In this document: positions 17,685 to 27,231 of the stretch, piece after piece
Layout: every line of letters begins with the position of its first letter
Position numbering within the stretch: the stretch's first letter is position 1
NCBI GenBank assembly: GCA_963709485.1
Contig: CAVPWE010000001.1
Span: 640,277 to 704,276, forward strand
Reading direction: 5' to 3'
DNA from: JAXDBM01 sp963709485
GTDB lineage: Bacteria > Desulfobacterota > Syntrophia > Syntrophales > Fen-1087
DNA: 64,000 bases
Notes under the pieces: generated by a model
Databases searched by the model: none
The model's input: only the letters and a program-made list of their open reading frames with translations
What the model was told of the DNA's origin: nothing
Made by a program: the position numbers and the translations under genes

Positions 17685-18608
17685 ATGCAAAAAAGAGCCA
17701 TTCTTACGGCCGCGATCACCGGGAGCATTCACACGCCCGCCATGTCTCCCTATTTGCCCATCACGCCAAAACAAATCATTGATGAAGCATTCGCCTCTTA
17801 CGAGGCGGGAGCGGCCATTGCGCACATCCATGTCCGGGACCCCCGGACGGGTCGTCCGACGCCGGACATCAACTTGATCGGAGAGGTCGTCAGAGGGATC
17901 AAAGACAAATGCAACATGATCGTCTGTATTACCACCGGCGGCGGTCTGGGCATGACTTCGGAGCAGCGTCTCATACCGGTCTCCACCTTCAAGCCGGAAC
18001 TGGCGTCCTTTAATGCCGGTTCTCTCAACTTCGCCCTCTTTCACGCCCTGGACAGGTTCAAAGAGTTCAAATTCGACTGGGAGCCCCAGTACCTGGCCAT
18101 GACGGAGGATTTTATCTTTCCGAACACCTTCAAATCCATGAGGGAGTTCACGGCGATCTTCAATGAGCACGGGACCAAACCGGAGTTCGAGGTCTATGAT
18201 TCAGGCATGGTGAACAATGTCGCTTTCCTCATTGAGCGGGGGTACGTGAAGAAACCCGTCTATGTCCAGTATGTCATGGGCATTCTGGGGGGGATCACGG
18301 CCAGTCCGGAGAATCTCCTGTTCCTCGTCGAGTACACCCGGCGTCTCATCGGCGATTTTCAATTTTCCGTCTGTGTGGCCGGACGCGCCCAATTTCCCCT
18401 CTGCACCCAGTCCCTCCTGCTGGGCGGCAACTGCCGGGTCGGCCTGGAGGACAATCTCTATCTGGAAAAAGGCCGGATGGCCAAAAGCAACGCCGAACAG
18501 GTGGCCAAGATCGTCCGGATTGCGCATGAACTGGGCATAGAGCCCGCCACGCCCGACGATGCGCGGCAAATTCTCGGGTTGAAGGGTATCGGATGCGTGA
18601 ATTTCTGA
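17685..18608 (+). CDS. Beta-keto acid cleavage enzyme (BKACE, PF05853 type)
   Basis: 307 aa TIM-barrel Zn enzyme of the 3-keto-5-aminohexanoate cleavage (Kce) family. Visible family motifs are AAITGSIHTP, the Zn-binding HIHVRDP, ITTGGGLGM, PELASFNAGSLNF and VGLEDNLYLEKG. The family condenses a beta-keto acid with acetyl-CoA, giving acetoacetate and a new CoA ester. At the position of the Kce glutamate that binds the substrate amine (TGAET in Kce) this protein has Ser-Ile-His, so a substrate other than 3-keto-5-aminohexanoate is likely. A GGAGGAG site precedes the ATG. A second paralogue is at 51365. Confidence 0.9.
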   Translation: MQKRAILTAAITGSIHTPAMSPYLPITPKQIIDEAFASYEAGAAIAHIHVRDPRTGRPTPDINLIGEVVRGIKDKCNMIVCITTGGGLGMTSEQRLIPVSTFKPELASFNAGSLNFALFHALDRFKEFKFDWEPQYLAMTEDFIFPNTFKSMREFTAIFNEHGTKPEFEVYDSGMVNNVAFLIERGYVKKPVYVQYVMGILGGITASPENLLFLVEYTRRLIGDFQFSVCVAGRAQFPLCTQSLLLGGNCRVGLEDNLYLEKGRMAKSNAEQVAKIVRIAHELGIEPATPDDARQILGLKGIGCVNF

Positions 18609-18858
18609 TGCCTCCGGGCAGATCAAATCGCCGGGCACAGTCCGTTCCCTGCCCTAAGGCATCGCTCGCATCTGTTTTACGATGCCGTGATGTTCGCCTT
18701 GACATTTCCGGGCGATCCCTTAAAATGCGAACACCGACTAAATCATGGCGTTTCCATTTCCGCACCGCACCGATGTGACCCGCGCACGATTGCATGATCC
18801 TTTTCCTGTTTGCCGGTCCTGAAGGCGAAGAAGGAAGGAACGCCGATCGGAGGACAAC

Positions 18859-20322
18859 ATGACGACAGCGGCAACCGGACTTCCCATTGCAAAAGGAGAA
18901 GGCGTTATCTCCCTTCTGCCCAGGATGGCCAACCGCCACGGCCTGATTGCAGGCGCCACCGGAACCGGCAAGACCGTCTCCCTTCGCGTTCTGGCCGAAC
19001 AGTTCAGCGCCATCGGTGTTCCCGCTTTTCTGGCCGACGTCAAGGGCGATCTTGCCACCCTCAGCCGGCCGGGCGGCGACAATCCGAGGATCGGCGAGCG
19101 GATCGCGGAACTGGGCCTCAAGGATTTTAAATTCGAAGGCTATCCCGTTGTCTTCTGGGATGTCTTCGGGGAGAAGGGGCACCCGCTTCGCGCCACCATA
19201 TCGGAAATGGGCCCCCTTCTTTTAAGCCGGATCCTGAACCTCAACGAGACGCAGGGCGGGGTGCTCAACGCCATCTTCAAGATTGCCGACGACAACGGGC
19301 TCCTGCTGCTCGACCTGAAGGACCTGCGCGCCATGCTTCAGTTCGTGGGCGACAATGCCGGCCGGTTCAGGACCGAGTACGGGAACATCTCCAAGGCCAG
19401 CATCGGCGCGATTCAGAGGAACCTTCTCGTTCTGGAAGAGCAGGGCGGGGACCGTTTTTTCGGTGAGCCGGCCCTGGACATCAACGACCTGATGCAAACC
19501 GACGCGGACGGGAAGGGCGTCATCAACATCATCACGGCCGACCGGCTGATGCAGTCGCCCAACCTTTACGCCACCTTTCTCCTCTGGCTCCTCTCCGAGC
19601 TTTATGAGCAACTGCCCGAGGTCGGGGATCTTCCGAAGCCCAAGCTGGTTTTCTTTTTCGACGAGGCTCACCTGCTCTTCGAAGATGTTCCGACAGCGCT
19701 CGAGGACAAGATCGAGCAGGTCATCCGCCTCATCCGCTCCAAGGGCGTCGGGGTTTATTTCGTGACCCAAAATCCGATCGATATTCCGGACATCGTTCTG
19801 GGACAGCTCGGCAACCGCATCCAGCATGCCCTGCGGGCCTTCACGCCGCGGGACCAGAAAGCCGTCAAGGTGGCGGCCGAGACCTTCCGCGCCAATCCGG
19901 GGCTCGACACCATGAAGGCCATCCTGGAGCTTGCCGTGGGCGAGGCGCTGATCTCCATGCAGGATGAGAAGGGCGTGCCCGGCATGGTCGAGAAGGCCTG
20001 GATCCTGCCCCCGCACAGCAGGCTGGGAACGCTCACACCGGAAGAGCTTGCGAAGCTGATCAAGGCATCCGTACTTTACGGACACTATGAAAAAACCGTG
20101 GACCGTGAAAGCGCATATGAAAAGCTCAAGGAGAAGACCGCCCAGGTCCAGGCGGAAAAAGAGGCTGCCGCCCCCGCCGCCCGGAAGGAGGCGCAATCCG
20201 AAACCGGAAGGATGATCAGCGCGGCCGCCAAGAGCGCCGCCCACGCAATCGGGAGCCAGATCGGCCGGCAGATTATCCGCGGCGTCCTCGGCTCGATCTT
20301 CGGGCGCGGACGGGGAAGATAA
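18859..20322 (+). CDS. DUF853 HerA/VirD4-like ATPase
   Basis: 487 aa P-loop ATPase of the YjgR/DUF853 family. Walker A is GATGTGKT (about residues 31-38), Walker B is VFFFDEAH, and the RSKGVGVYFVTQNPIDIP segment is characteristic. A charged, coiled-coil-like Ala/Glu/Lys stretch (about 415-455) and a basic, Gly/Arg-rich tail close the protein. The family resembles HerA DNA translocases but its role is unknown. It is a single gene, with GGAGGA before the ATG. Confidence 0.9.
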   Translation: MTTAATGLPIAKGEGVISLLPRMANRHGLIAGATGTGKTVSLRVLAEQFSAIGVPAFLADVKGDLATLSRPGGDNPRIGERIAELGLKDFKFEGYPVVFWDVFGEKGHPLRATISEMGPLLLSRILNLNETQGGVLNAIFKIADDNGLLLLDLKDLRAMLQFVGDNAGRFRTEYGNISKASIGAIQRNLLVLEEQGGDRFFGEPALDINDLMQTDADGKGVINIITADRLMQSPNLYATFLLWLLSELYEQLPEVGDLPKPKLVFFFDEAHLLFEDVPTALEDKIEQVIRLIRSKGVGVYFVTQNPIDIPDIVLGQLGNRIQHALRAFTPRDQKAVKVAAETFRANPGLDTMKAILELAVGEALISMQDEKGVPGMVEKAWILPPHSRLGTLTPEELAKLIKASVLYGHYEKTVDRESAYEKLKEKTAQVQAEKEAAAPAARKEAQSETGRMISAAAKSAAHAIGSQIGRQIIRGVLGSIFGRGRGR

Positions 20323-20399
20323 AAGCGGCGATTGATTTTTGTCCTTATTTCTTTTGCCCGGCCTTCTTTTGTTTCCGCGTTGCCGAGCATCCCGATGCT

Positions 20400-20846
20400 T
20401 CAGGCCTTCTTCAATTCAGCCGTGCACTGGGGGCAGCGGGTCGCCTTTATGGAAATGGACGAAAAGCAATAGGGGCAATCCTTCTTGTCCACCACCGCCT
20501 CTTCCTTTTTCTTCATCTCGTTAAGCGGCTTGATGACCATGAATACGCTGAACGCGACAATCAGGAAGCTGATGATGGTGTTGATGAACAGGCCGATGTT
20601 CATGGTCACCGCGCCGGCGGCCTTGGCCTCGGCCAGCGTCAGGTAGGGGCCTGCCGTCTTTCCCGCTTTGATGACCGCGAAGAGGTTGGCAAAATCGACA
20701 TTGCCGAGGAGCATTCCGATGGGCGGCATGAGAACGTCATCGACCAGGGATTTGATGATCGTTCCGAATGCCGCGCCGATGATGATGCCGACGGCCATGT
20801 CCACCACATTGCCGCGCATTGCAAATTCCTTGAATTCCTTGAACAT
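20400..20846 (-). CDS. mscL: Large-conductance mechanosensitive channel with zinc-ribbon tail
   Basis: 148 aa. The N-terminus FKEFAMRGNVVDMAVGIIIGAAFG and the second helix INTIISFLIVAFSVFMVIK are typical of MscL, which opens to release solutes under hypo-osmotic shock. The C-terminus differs from E. coli: it ends in a CxxC-x10-CxxC zinc ribbon (Cys124, 127, 138, 141) in place of the usual helical bundle. It is convergent with the DUF853 gene and has a near-consensus promoter upstream. Confidence 0.95.
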   Translation of the reverse strand: MFKEFKEFAMRGNVVDMAVGIIIGAAFGTIIKSLVDDVLMPPIGMLLGNVDFANLFAVIKAGKTAGPYLTLAEAKAAGAVTMNIGLFINTIISFLIVAFSVFMVIKPLNEMKKKEEAVVDKKDCPYCFSSISIKATRCPQCTAELKKA

Positions 20847-20899
20847 GCCTTTTTCCTTTCCGGACCTTAAATATTGATGTGTTTCTTGTTGTGAAAGGA

Positions 20900-20928
20900 A
20901 GTATAATTGGCGCAGACTGAAGTGTCAA
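20900..20928 (-). promoter_or_regulatory. Near-consensus sigma-70 promoter of mscL
   Basis: Read on the minus strand: TTGACA (20928-20923), 17-bp spacer, TATACT (20905-20900). The mscL ATG lies about 50 nt further on. Confidence 0.8.
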
Positions 20929-20978
20929 TCCATTAATGGGTCATCCATGAATGGGTCATCTCTGGAGGGAACCTGGAA

Positions 20979-22016
20979 ATGACACAAATATCGGGGAAAG
21001 GCGGCTGGATCTCCCGCACCGGCAGGATTGTCGGCCGGATCACCGTCGGTATGGCATTGCTGCTCATGGCCGGCTGGGGGATACTGGCAATCTGGTTTGC
21101 CGAGCTCCCCCTGCTTGTCCGGGTTGTGGCGGCATCTGTCTACGGCCTCGGAATGCTGCTCCTGCCACTGCTCCTTCGTCCCCGCCGCCGCGGCATTATT
21201 GCCGCCCTCGTTCTCTTTGCCCTAACTGTGGCCTGGTTCTTCTCCATCCCCCCTTCCAACAGCCGCGACTGGCAGCCCGATGTGGCAGTGCTTCCTTCCG
21301 CGGAGATCAGGGGCAGCCTGGTCACCATCCGCAACATCCGGAACTGCGATTACCGGAGTGAGACCGACTACACCTGTCACTACTGCGACAAGAGCTTCGA
21401 CCTCGACAAGCTCAGTTCGGTGGATATGTTCCTGGTCCACTGGGGATCGCCGCACATCGCCCACCCCATTCTCAGTTTCGGCTTCGAGGGGGACGGACAT
21501 ATCAGCTTCTCCATCGAGACCCGCAAGGAGAAGGGTGAGGAGTACTCATCGGTCAGGGGGTTCTTCCGTCAGTACGAGCTGACCTACGTGGTCGCCGACG
21601 AGCGGGATGTGGTCCGGCTCCGGACGAACTACCGCAAGGAGGACGTCCACCGCTACCGCCTGATAACGAAGCCGGACCTCATCCGTCACGTCTTTCTCGA
21701 CTATCTGGAGGCAGTGAACCGGCTCCATGACAGGGCAGAGTGGTACAATGCCCTGACGACAAACTGCACCACGGCCATCCGGGGGCATACCGCGCCGTAC
21801 AATCCCGATGCGAAGTTCGACTGGCGGATCATCGTCAACGGGACCCTGGATGAGATGCTCTACGAACGCGGGTTGGTGGACCGGAGCCTGCCGTTCAAGG
21901 AATTGAAACGGCGGAGTTACATCAATCCCGTGGCCCAGGCGGCAGACAGGGATGCCAACTTCTCACAGCGCATCCGCCAGGGGTTGCCCAATGCAGAAAG
22001 TAAGGTGAAAAAATGA
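20979..22016 (+). CDS. DUF4105 (Lnb-type) membrane protein
   Basis: 345 aa. Three hydrophobic segments at the N-terminus (about residues 19-42, 46-64 and 70-87) are followed by a periplasmic-looking domain. It has the family's Cys in NALTTNCTTAIRGH and an upstream HWGSPHIAHPILSFGF segment. The DUF4105/Lnb N-terminal family is thought to be papain/NlpC-like and is found in cell-envelope proteins. The stop overlaps the next start by 4 nt (ATGA), so it acts with the lipoprotein hydrolase that follows. A short direct repeat of ATGGGTCATC lies before the gene. Confidence 0.85.
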   Translation: MTQISGKGGWISRTGRIVGRITVGMALLLMAGWGILAIWFAELPLLVRVVAASVYGLGMLLLPLLLRPRRRGIIAALVLFALTVAWFFSIPPSNSRDWQPDVAVLPSAEIRGSLVTIRNIRNCDYRSETDYTCHYCDKSFDLDKLSSVDMFLVHWGSPHIAHPILSFGFEGDGHISFSIETRKEKGEEYSSVRGFFRQYELTYVVADERDVVRLRTNYRKEDVHRYRLITKPDLIRHVFLDYLEAVNRLHDRAEWYNALTTNCTTAIRGHTAPYNPDAKFDWRIIVNGTLDEMLYERGLVDRSLPFKELKRRSYINPVAQAADRDANFSQRIRQGLPNAESKVKK

Positions 22017-23980
22017 CTGGAAATAAAGAGGCGCATAACACCGGGGCACGGTTCATCTCTTTTCTCCTGGTGATGCTCCCGCTGCTCGGGTTCCTGGCCG
22101 GCTGTTCCATCCCCATCGGGGTTGCCCGCGTATCCACCGGAGAGTCATACCGGCAAAGCACCCTGAATCCCATCAGCGAGGGGGTGCCGAGCACCGCCAC
22201 CCGCGTGGTGCTCCAGCGCTACAACCTTGCCGGCGCCGCTTTTGACGATCCGGTCAAGACCATCCGCTTTCTCAACGAGACTGCCAAGGTCGACGAGCGC
22301 CGAGACCTCCTCTTTGCCCTGGCGGAACTGAGTTACCTTCATGGAGAACAGCTTCTGGGAAGCAATTCTTCGGACAAAGCCGCGCAAGCCCCGGATTATT
22401 TCCTCCTGACGGCCGTCTATGCCTATCTCTACCTCCTTGGCGAGGGCGGGGAACCGCCGCCATCCGCCTGGGACGTCCGGTTCCGGGAGGCGTGCGACCT
22501 TTACAACCGCGCCCTCGGCAAAGGGTTCCCGGTTGACGAAGGCGGCTCCCTGAGGGTCGGGGATCGGGTGCGCAAACTCCCCGTGGGGGAGCTGACCATC
22601 ATCCCGAATGTGGAGACCCTGAACTGGAAGATCGATCAGTTCGGCAGCTTTCTGCCGGCGGACAACTATGAGGTCTTCGGCTTCACGGTGCGCAACCGGA
22701 CGCCGGGACTGGGCCTCCCGCTGATCGCAGTCATCAACCAGAGCCTGGATGCGCCCAATGGCGGGGCGCTCCCCCTCACCGCCTTTCTCAGAATTAGCGG
22801 CGGCCTCAAGGAACTGGGGATCGGGCAGGCCATCGCCACCCTGGAACTCTACTCAGCCTACGACCAGGCCGAAGTCACGGTCAGCGGCCGCACGGTCCCC
22901 CTGGAAACCGATTCCACCTCCCCGCTGGCCTATCGTCTCAATGACTCAAAAATCTGGAGCCTCGACCGCAAGCGGTTCCTTGGCTCCGCCAGGATTGACA
23001 AACACCTTCTCCTCATCCAGCCCTACGAGCCGGGGCGGATACCGGTGGTCTTCGTCCACGGCACCGCCAGCAGCCCGGTCTGGTGGGCCGAGATGCTCAA
23101 CACGCTCCGCTCCGATCCGGTCATCCGCAAACGGTTTCAGTTCTGGTTCTTTCAGTACGACAGCAGCAGAATAATCATGCTCTCGGCGGCGGAACTGCGG
23201 GAGAGCCTGGCCGGAATGGTGCAACAGCTCGATCCGCAGGGTAAGGATTCGGCCCTGCGGCGAATGGTGGTAATCGGTCACAGCCAGGGGGGGCTCCTGA
23301 CCAAGATATCGGTGGTAGCGCCGGGGGACCGTCTCTGGAAGACCATCAGCGACAAGAGTATCGACGAAATGGACATGACGGAGGAGATCAAGGCGATGGC
23401 CCGCCGCATTGCTTTTTTTGAGCCGCTCCCCTTCGTGAAGCGGGTGGTGTTCATCTCCACCCCACACCGGGGGAGTTTTCTAACGAAGGGCTGGGTGCGA
23501 GACCTGGTCCGGAAGATCGTGAACATCCCCGTCGACATCATTACCTTGAACCCGCAACGGTTTACCGAGTTCATCGGCCGTCTGAAATTGCCGCCGGATA
23601 TGCGAAACCGCATTCCCTCCAGCATTGACGGGATGTCACCGGACAACCCGGTCCTCCAGACCCTCGTTACGCTCCCCCTGGCGCCGGGGGTCAAGGGGCA
23701 CTCCATCATTGCCGTGCTTCCCGGGAAGGAGATCAAGACCGGCAATGACGGTGTGGTGGCGTACCAGAGCGCCCATATCGACGGGGTGGAGTCCGAGTTC
23801 ATCGTTCGTGACGGTCATTCCTGCCAGGGGCATCCATTCACCATCGAGGAGGTCCGGCGGATCCTCCATGAACACATCGGCAATAAGGTCGTCAGCCCGA
23901 AAGACATCCATGCGCTGCCGCCGCCCGACCGAACGAAGCCCGCAGAAGGAAAGGCCGCATCTTCGCCCCAGATCCGGTGA
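22013..23980 (+). CDS. Lipoprotein alpha/beta hydrolase (lipase-like)
   Basis: 655 aa. A signal peptide with lipobox LAGC (Cys31) predicts a lipid-anchored envelope protein. The C-terminal half is an alpha/beta hydrolase: PVVFVHGTASSPVWW oxyanion region and nucleophile elbow GHSQGG, followed by FISTPHRGS. The first about 330 residues form a domain I cannot name. It is translationally coupled to the DUF4105 gene. Substrate unknown; an envelope lipid or ester is plausible. Confidence 0.86.
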   Translation: MTGNKEAHNTGARFISFLLVMLPLLGFLAGCSIPIGVARVSTGESYRQSTLNPISEGVPSTATRVVLQRYNLAGAAFDDPVKTIRFLNETAKVDERRDLLFALAELSYLHGEQLLGSNSSDKAAQAPDYFLLTAVYAYLYLLGEGGEPPPSAWDVRFREACDLYNRALGKGFPVDEGGSLRVGDRVRKLPVGELTIIPNVETLNWKIDQFGSFLPADNYEVFGFTVRNRTPGLGLPLIAVINQSLDAPNGGALPLTAFLRISGGLKELGIGQAIATLELYSAYDQAEVTVSGRTVPLETDSTSPLAYRLNDSKIWSLDRKRFLGSARIDKHLLLIQPYEPGRIPVVFVHGTASSPVWWAEMLNTLRSDPVIRKRFQFWFFQYDSSRIIMLSAAELRESLAGMVQQLDPQGKDSALRRMVVIGHSQGGLLTKISVVAPGDRLWKTISDKSIDEMDMTEEIKAMARRIAFFEPLPFVKRVVFISTPHRGSFLTKGWVRDLVRKIVNIPVDIITLNPQRFTEFIGRLKLPPDMRNRIPSSIDGMSPDNPVLQTLVTLPLAPGVKGHSIIAVLPGKEIKTGNDGVVAYQSAHIDGVESEFIVRDGHSCQGHPFTIEEVRRILHEHIGNKVVSPKDIHALPPPDRTKPAEGKAASSPQIR

Positions 23981-24165
23981 ATCCCGCCCGCTGTCAAGGC
24001 CGTGCCTCCTGTCGTGCAGGACGGGCCGAGCGACAGTGCCGCGAAGTAGACACCCACAGGGTCTTTTCAAATTCAAAGGCAGCATTCCCCTCCGCTTCCC
24101 AGACAACATTTTATGCCACAGGTTCGGCAGGCGCTGTATGCAGTATTTTCGTGCACGCTTTTGGT

Positions 24166-25683
24166 TCAGGGGGTGAACAGGTCCTTCGTGGAGAAATTGG
24201 GCTCGCTGGTGAGGTTGACACCCAGGCGCCGCATGCCCGCTTCGTCTCCGGGCGTCGGGATGTGTGTGATGTGGACTTCGCAGTTCCGGAGGTTTTTCAG
24301 TTTCTCGATGGCCAGTTGTGCCGCGGGATTGGTGGTGGCGCTGATGCTGAGCGCGATGAGGGTTTCCTCCAGGTCGAGGCTGACGGACTTCTCGTTGAGA
24401 ACATCCGTCTTCATATTCCGGATGGCGTCCGTGATATAGGGGGGCAGCAGCTTGATCTTGTCGGGAATGTCCGCCAGGCGCTTGATGGCATGCAGAATGA
24501 GGCTGGATGAGGCGTGCATGAGCCGGGAGTTGTTTCCGGTGATGATGGTTCCGTCCATCAACTCAATGGCGGCGCCGCAGAAGATCCCCTCGTTTCCCTT
24601 GTCCTGCTCCCGGGCTTCCCTGGCGGCCTGCCAGGCCGGTTCGACGACGCGCCTGTCCTCGGGCCGGATCCCGAAATCGTGGATGAACAGCTTCACGCGC
24701 TGGACCGTTTCCCGGTCCGCGAAACCCATGGCATATTCGCAGCGGTACCGGAAAAAGCGCCTGAGGATCTCCTGCAGGGCCGCCTCGCGGGTGATCTCGT
24801 CGTTTGTGATGGCCAAACCGGCCCGGTTGACGCCCATATCGGTGGGGGAACGGTAGAATGCATCGCCCCCGGTGATTTTTCCCAGAATCCGCCTCACGAC
24901 GGGGAAGACCTCGACATCGCGGTTGTAATTGACTGCTGTCTTGCCGTAGGCCTCGAGGTGAAAGGGATCGATGAGATTGAAATCGCGGATGTCCGCGGTC
25001 GCAGCCTCATAGGCCACGTTGACCGGGTGCTTGAGCGGCAGGTTCCAGATGGGGAAGGTTTCAAACTTGGCATAGCCCGCTTTGACCCCGCGCCTGTATT
25101 CATGGTAAAGCTGCGACAAACAGGTGGCCAGCTTGCCGCTGCCGGGCCCGGGGCCGGTCACGATGACCAGCGGTTTGTCCGTCTCGATATAGGCGTTGGC
25201 CCCGTACCCCTCATCGCTGACGATCGCCTCCACATCCGTCGGATACCCCTTGGTAAAGCGGTGCGTGACCACGCGGATGCTTCTTCGCTCCAGCTTGTTT
25301 TTGAAGAGCTTTGCCGCCGGCTGGTCGTCGTAGCGGGTGATCACCACGCCCAGAACATCGATGTCCCAGCTCCGGAGGTCGTCGATCAGCTTCAGCGCGT
25401 CGGAATCGTAGGTGATGCCGAAATCGGCGCGGATTTTTTTTCTTTCAATATCCCCGGCGTAGATGCAGAGCAGGATGTCGGCCTTGTCCTTGAGCGTGCG
25501 GATCAGCCTCATCTTCACATTGGGATCGTACCCCGGCAGGACCCGGGCCGCATGGTAATCGTAAAGAAGCTTTCCACCGAACTCGAGGTAAAGCTTGTTG
25601 TCGAACCGTGTCACCCTCTCGAGGATCTCACCGGTCTGCTCCCGGATGTACTTTTCGTTGTCGAAGCCGATGATATGGTTCAT
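24166..25683 (-). CDS. DUF1846 family protein
   Basis: 505 aa. It matches the DUF1846 family from start (MNHIIGFDNEKYIREQTGEI) to end, including VTGPGPGSGKLATCLSQLYHE, a P-loop-like Gly-rich segment. Structures of the family exist but the function is unknown. It is a minus-strand gene about 85 nt downstream of the HD-GYP gene, and the reading frame is full length. Confidence 0.9.
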   Translation of the reverse strand: MNHIIGFDNEKYIREQTGEILERVTRFDNKLYLEFGGKLLYDYHAARVLPGYDPNVKMRLIRTLKDKADILLCIYAGDIERKKIRADFGITYDSDALKLIDDLRSWDIDVLGVVITRYDDQPAAKLFKNKLERRSIRVVTHRFTKGYPTDVEAIVSDEGYGANAYIETDKPLVIVTGPGPGSGKLATCLSQLYHEYRRGVKAGYAKFETFPIWNLPLKHPVNVAYEAATADIRDFNLIDPFHLEAYGKTAVNYNRDVEVFPVVRRILGKITGGDAFYRSPTDMGVNRAGLAITNDEITREAALQEILRRFFRYRCEYAMGFADRETVQRVKLFIHDFGIRPEDRRVVEPAWQAAREAREQDKGNEGIFCGAAIELMDGTIITGNNSRLMHASSSLILHAIKRLADIPDKIKLLPPYITDAIRNMKTDVLNEKSVSLDLEETLIALSISATTNPAAQLAIEKLKNLRNCEVHITHIPTPGDEAGMRRLGVNLTSEPNFSTKDLFTP

Positions 25684-25768
25684 GAATGATTAATGATCCT
25701 CCCGGCAGTCCTTTTTTTTCGACGGTCTGCCGCGCCCGCTTCCGAACATGAAAGCCATGGACGGGTTT

Positions 25769-27217
25769 TTACGATGAATATGCTTCCTGCATAAGAAACT
25801 GGATCGGCTCGATCCCAAGTCTGTATGCAGGAATCCCTTTCGCGATGCGTCTGCCCGATGCATCTCCCGCAGAAGAGTACAAATCCGCCAGCACGACTTC
25901 ATCACTCCGGACGTAGCCGCCACTGCCGTCACTCGCGAGCAGCATCATCAGAGGCTGGTCCTTCCGGGATTCGTCCGGGTATTCCATGACCATGCCCAGT
26001 TCGCCGCTTTCCAACACAACGATCGATCCGATCGGGTATATCCCCATCATGCCGATGAAGCATTTGAGCAATGCCGGATCGAAGTTTTTCCCAGCCAGAT
26101 CCCACATTCTTCTCAGGGCTTCATTGGGCGTGTATGACCGGGGGCGATAGGCGCGCTCCGACGTCAGCGCTTCATAAAAATCGGCAATCCGCAGAATTTT
26201 TCCCAGAAGGCTGACGCTCTTTATGAATCGTGTCTGCGGGTATCCGGACAGATCATGGTTCAGATGATGCTCGAACGGACCCAGAATGATTCGCGATCTC
26301 AACGTCTTGGGTGCGTTCAGGCGAATGATCTGCTTCATGCCGGCGAGGGGGTGGTTCCTGATGACGGTCCATTCCTGATCGCTCAGGACCGAGCTTTTGA
26401 GAAGGATTTCCCTGGGGATGGCCACCTTTCCCATATCGTGGAACAGCCCGCAGAGGGTCAGGTGCTCGAGAGAAATCGGAGACAAACCCAGATATTTACC
26501 CAGGCTTGTCGCGAGCATGGCGACATTCACCGAGTGGGCATAGGTGTAGTCATCGTGCTCTCTTATGGTTGCCAGGCCGATCAGGATCGTGTTGTCTTCC
26601 TGGATCAGGTCCACGATGGTCTGGGCAAGGCGCCTCGCCCGCTTGACCCCGGTAATGCCCTTTGACGCCTTCTCGGCCACTTCTTTTACCGTATTCAGGG
26701 CTTGCAGATAGGCATTCAGGGCCTTTCCCTGCAGATTGGTGGCAGGGTTGACCGGTTTTTCCTCCAGTTTTCTGGGGGCTTCCGCCCAAAGCATGTTCTG
26801 GCCACGCATTTGTTGGCGGAGCCATTCAGGCGGATCCTCATGTTTTAATGACTCGTCGAGCAGATGCACAAAGGACATGAAATCCGCATGTGCAACGTTT
26901 CTGAAGGCATCGTAAAAACAAAGCCCCCCGAGACTTCGCTGGGTGAAATAATCGGCCATGTCATTGAGGAAAGCGACGTTGTCCCTTTGATAAAGAAGCT
27001 TCTCCCCGTTTACATAGATCCTTCCTCTCCAGATCTGAATGGACACGTCTCCCCCGCGCGAGAGATCGGAAAGGGTGGCGGTGGTCTGGGAAACAAAGTC
27101 GACGACGAGCTGATTGTTGTCCTGATGAATCCGTGCAGTATGGATGAGCTGATAGAGGGACCAGATCAACTTCCCCCCCAGCAGGCTTGGCGATGTCTTT
27201 TTGTCCGGCGTGGTCAT
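25769..27217 (-). CDS. HD-GYP domain phosphodiesterase
   Basis: 482 aa. The C-terminal half is an intact HD-GYP domain: HDMGK, HP after NH, HHLNHDLSGYP and ADFYEALTSERAYRP. HD-GYP enzymes hydrolyse cyclic di-GMP or related dinucleotides. The N-terminal about 150 residues resemble the N-terminal region of the upstream HEAT protein, a domain of unknown function. It starts 14 nt after the HEAT gene, so the two form an operon. Confidence 0.9.
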   Translation of the reverse strand: MTTPDKKTSPSLLGGKLIWSLYQLIHTARIHQDNNQLVVDFVSQTTATLSDLSRGGDVSIQIWRGRIYVNGEKLLYQRDNVAFLNDMADYFTQRSLGGLCFYDAFRNVAHADFMSFVHLLDESLKHEDPPEWLRQQMRGQNMLWAEAPRKLEEKPVNPATNLQGKALNAYLQALNTVKEVAEKASKGITGVKRARRLAQTIVDLIQEDNTILIGLATIREHDDYTYAHSVNVAMLATSLGKYLGLSPISLEHLTLCGLFHDMGKVAIPREILLKSSVLSDQEWTVIRNHPLAGMKQIIRLNAPKTLRSRIILGPFEHHLNHDLSGYPQTRFIKSVSLLGKILRIADFYEALTSERAYRPRSYTPNEALRRMWDLAGKNFDPALLKCFIGMMGIYPIGSIVVLESGELGMVMEYPDESRKDQPLMMLLASDGSGGYVRSDEVVLADLYSSAGDASGRRIAKGIPAYRLGIEPIQFLMQEAYSS

Positions 27218-27231
27218 TGCTCCCTGTTACC

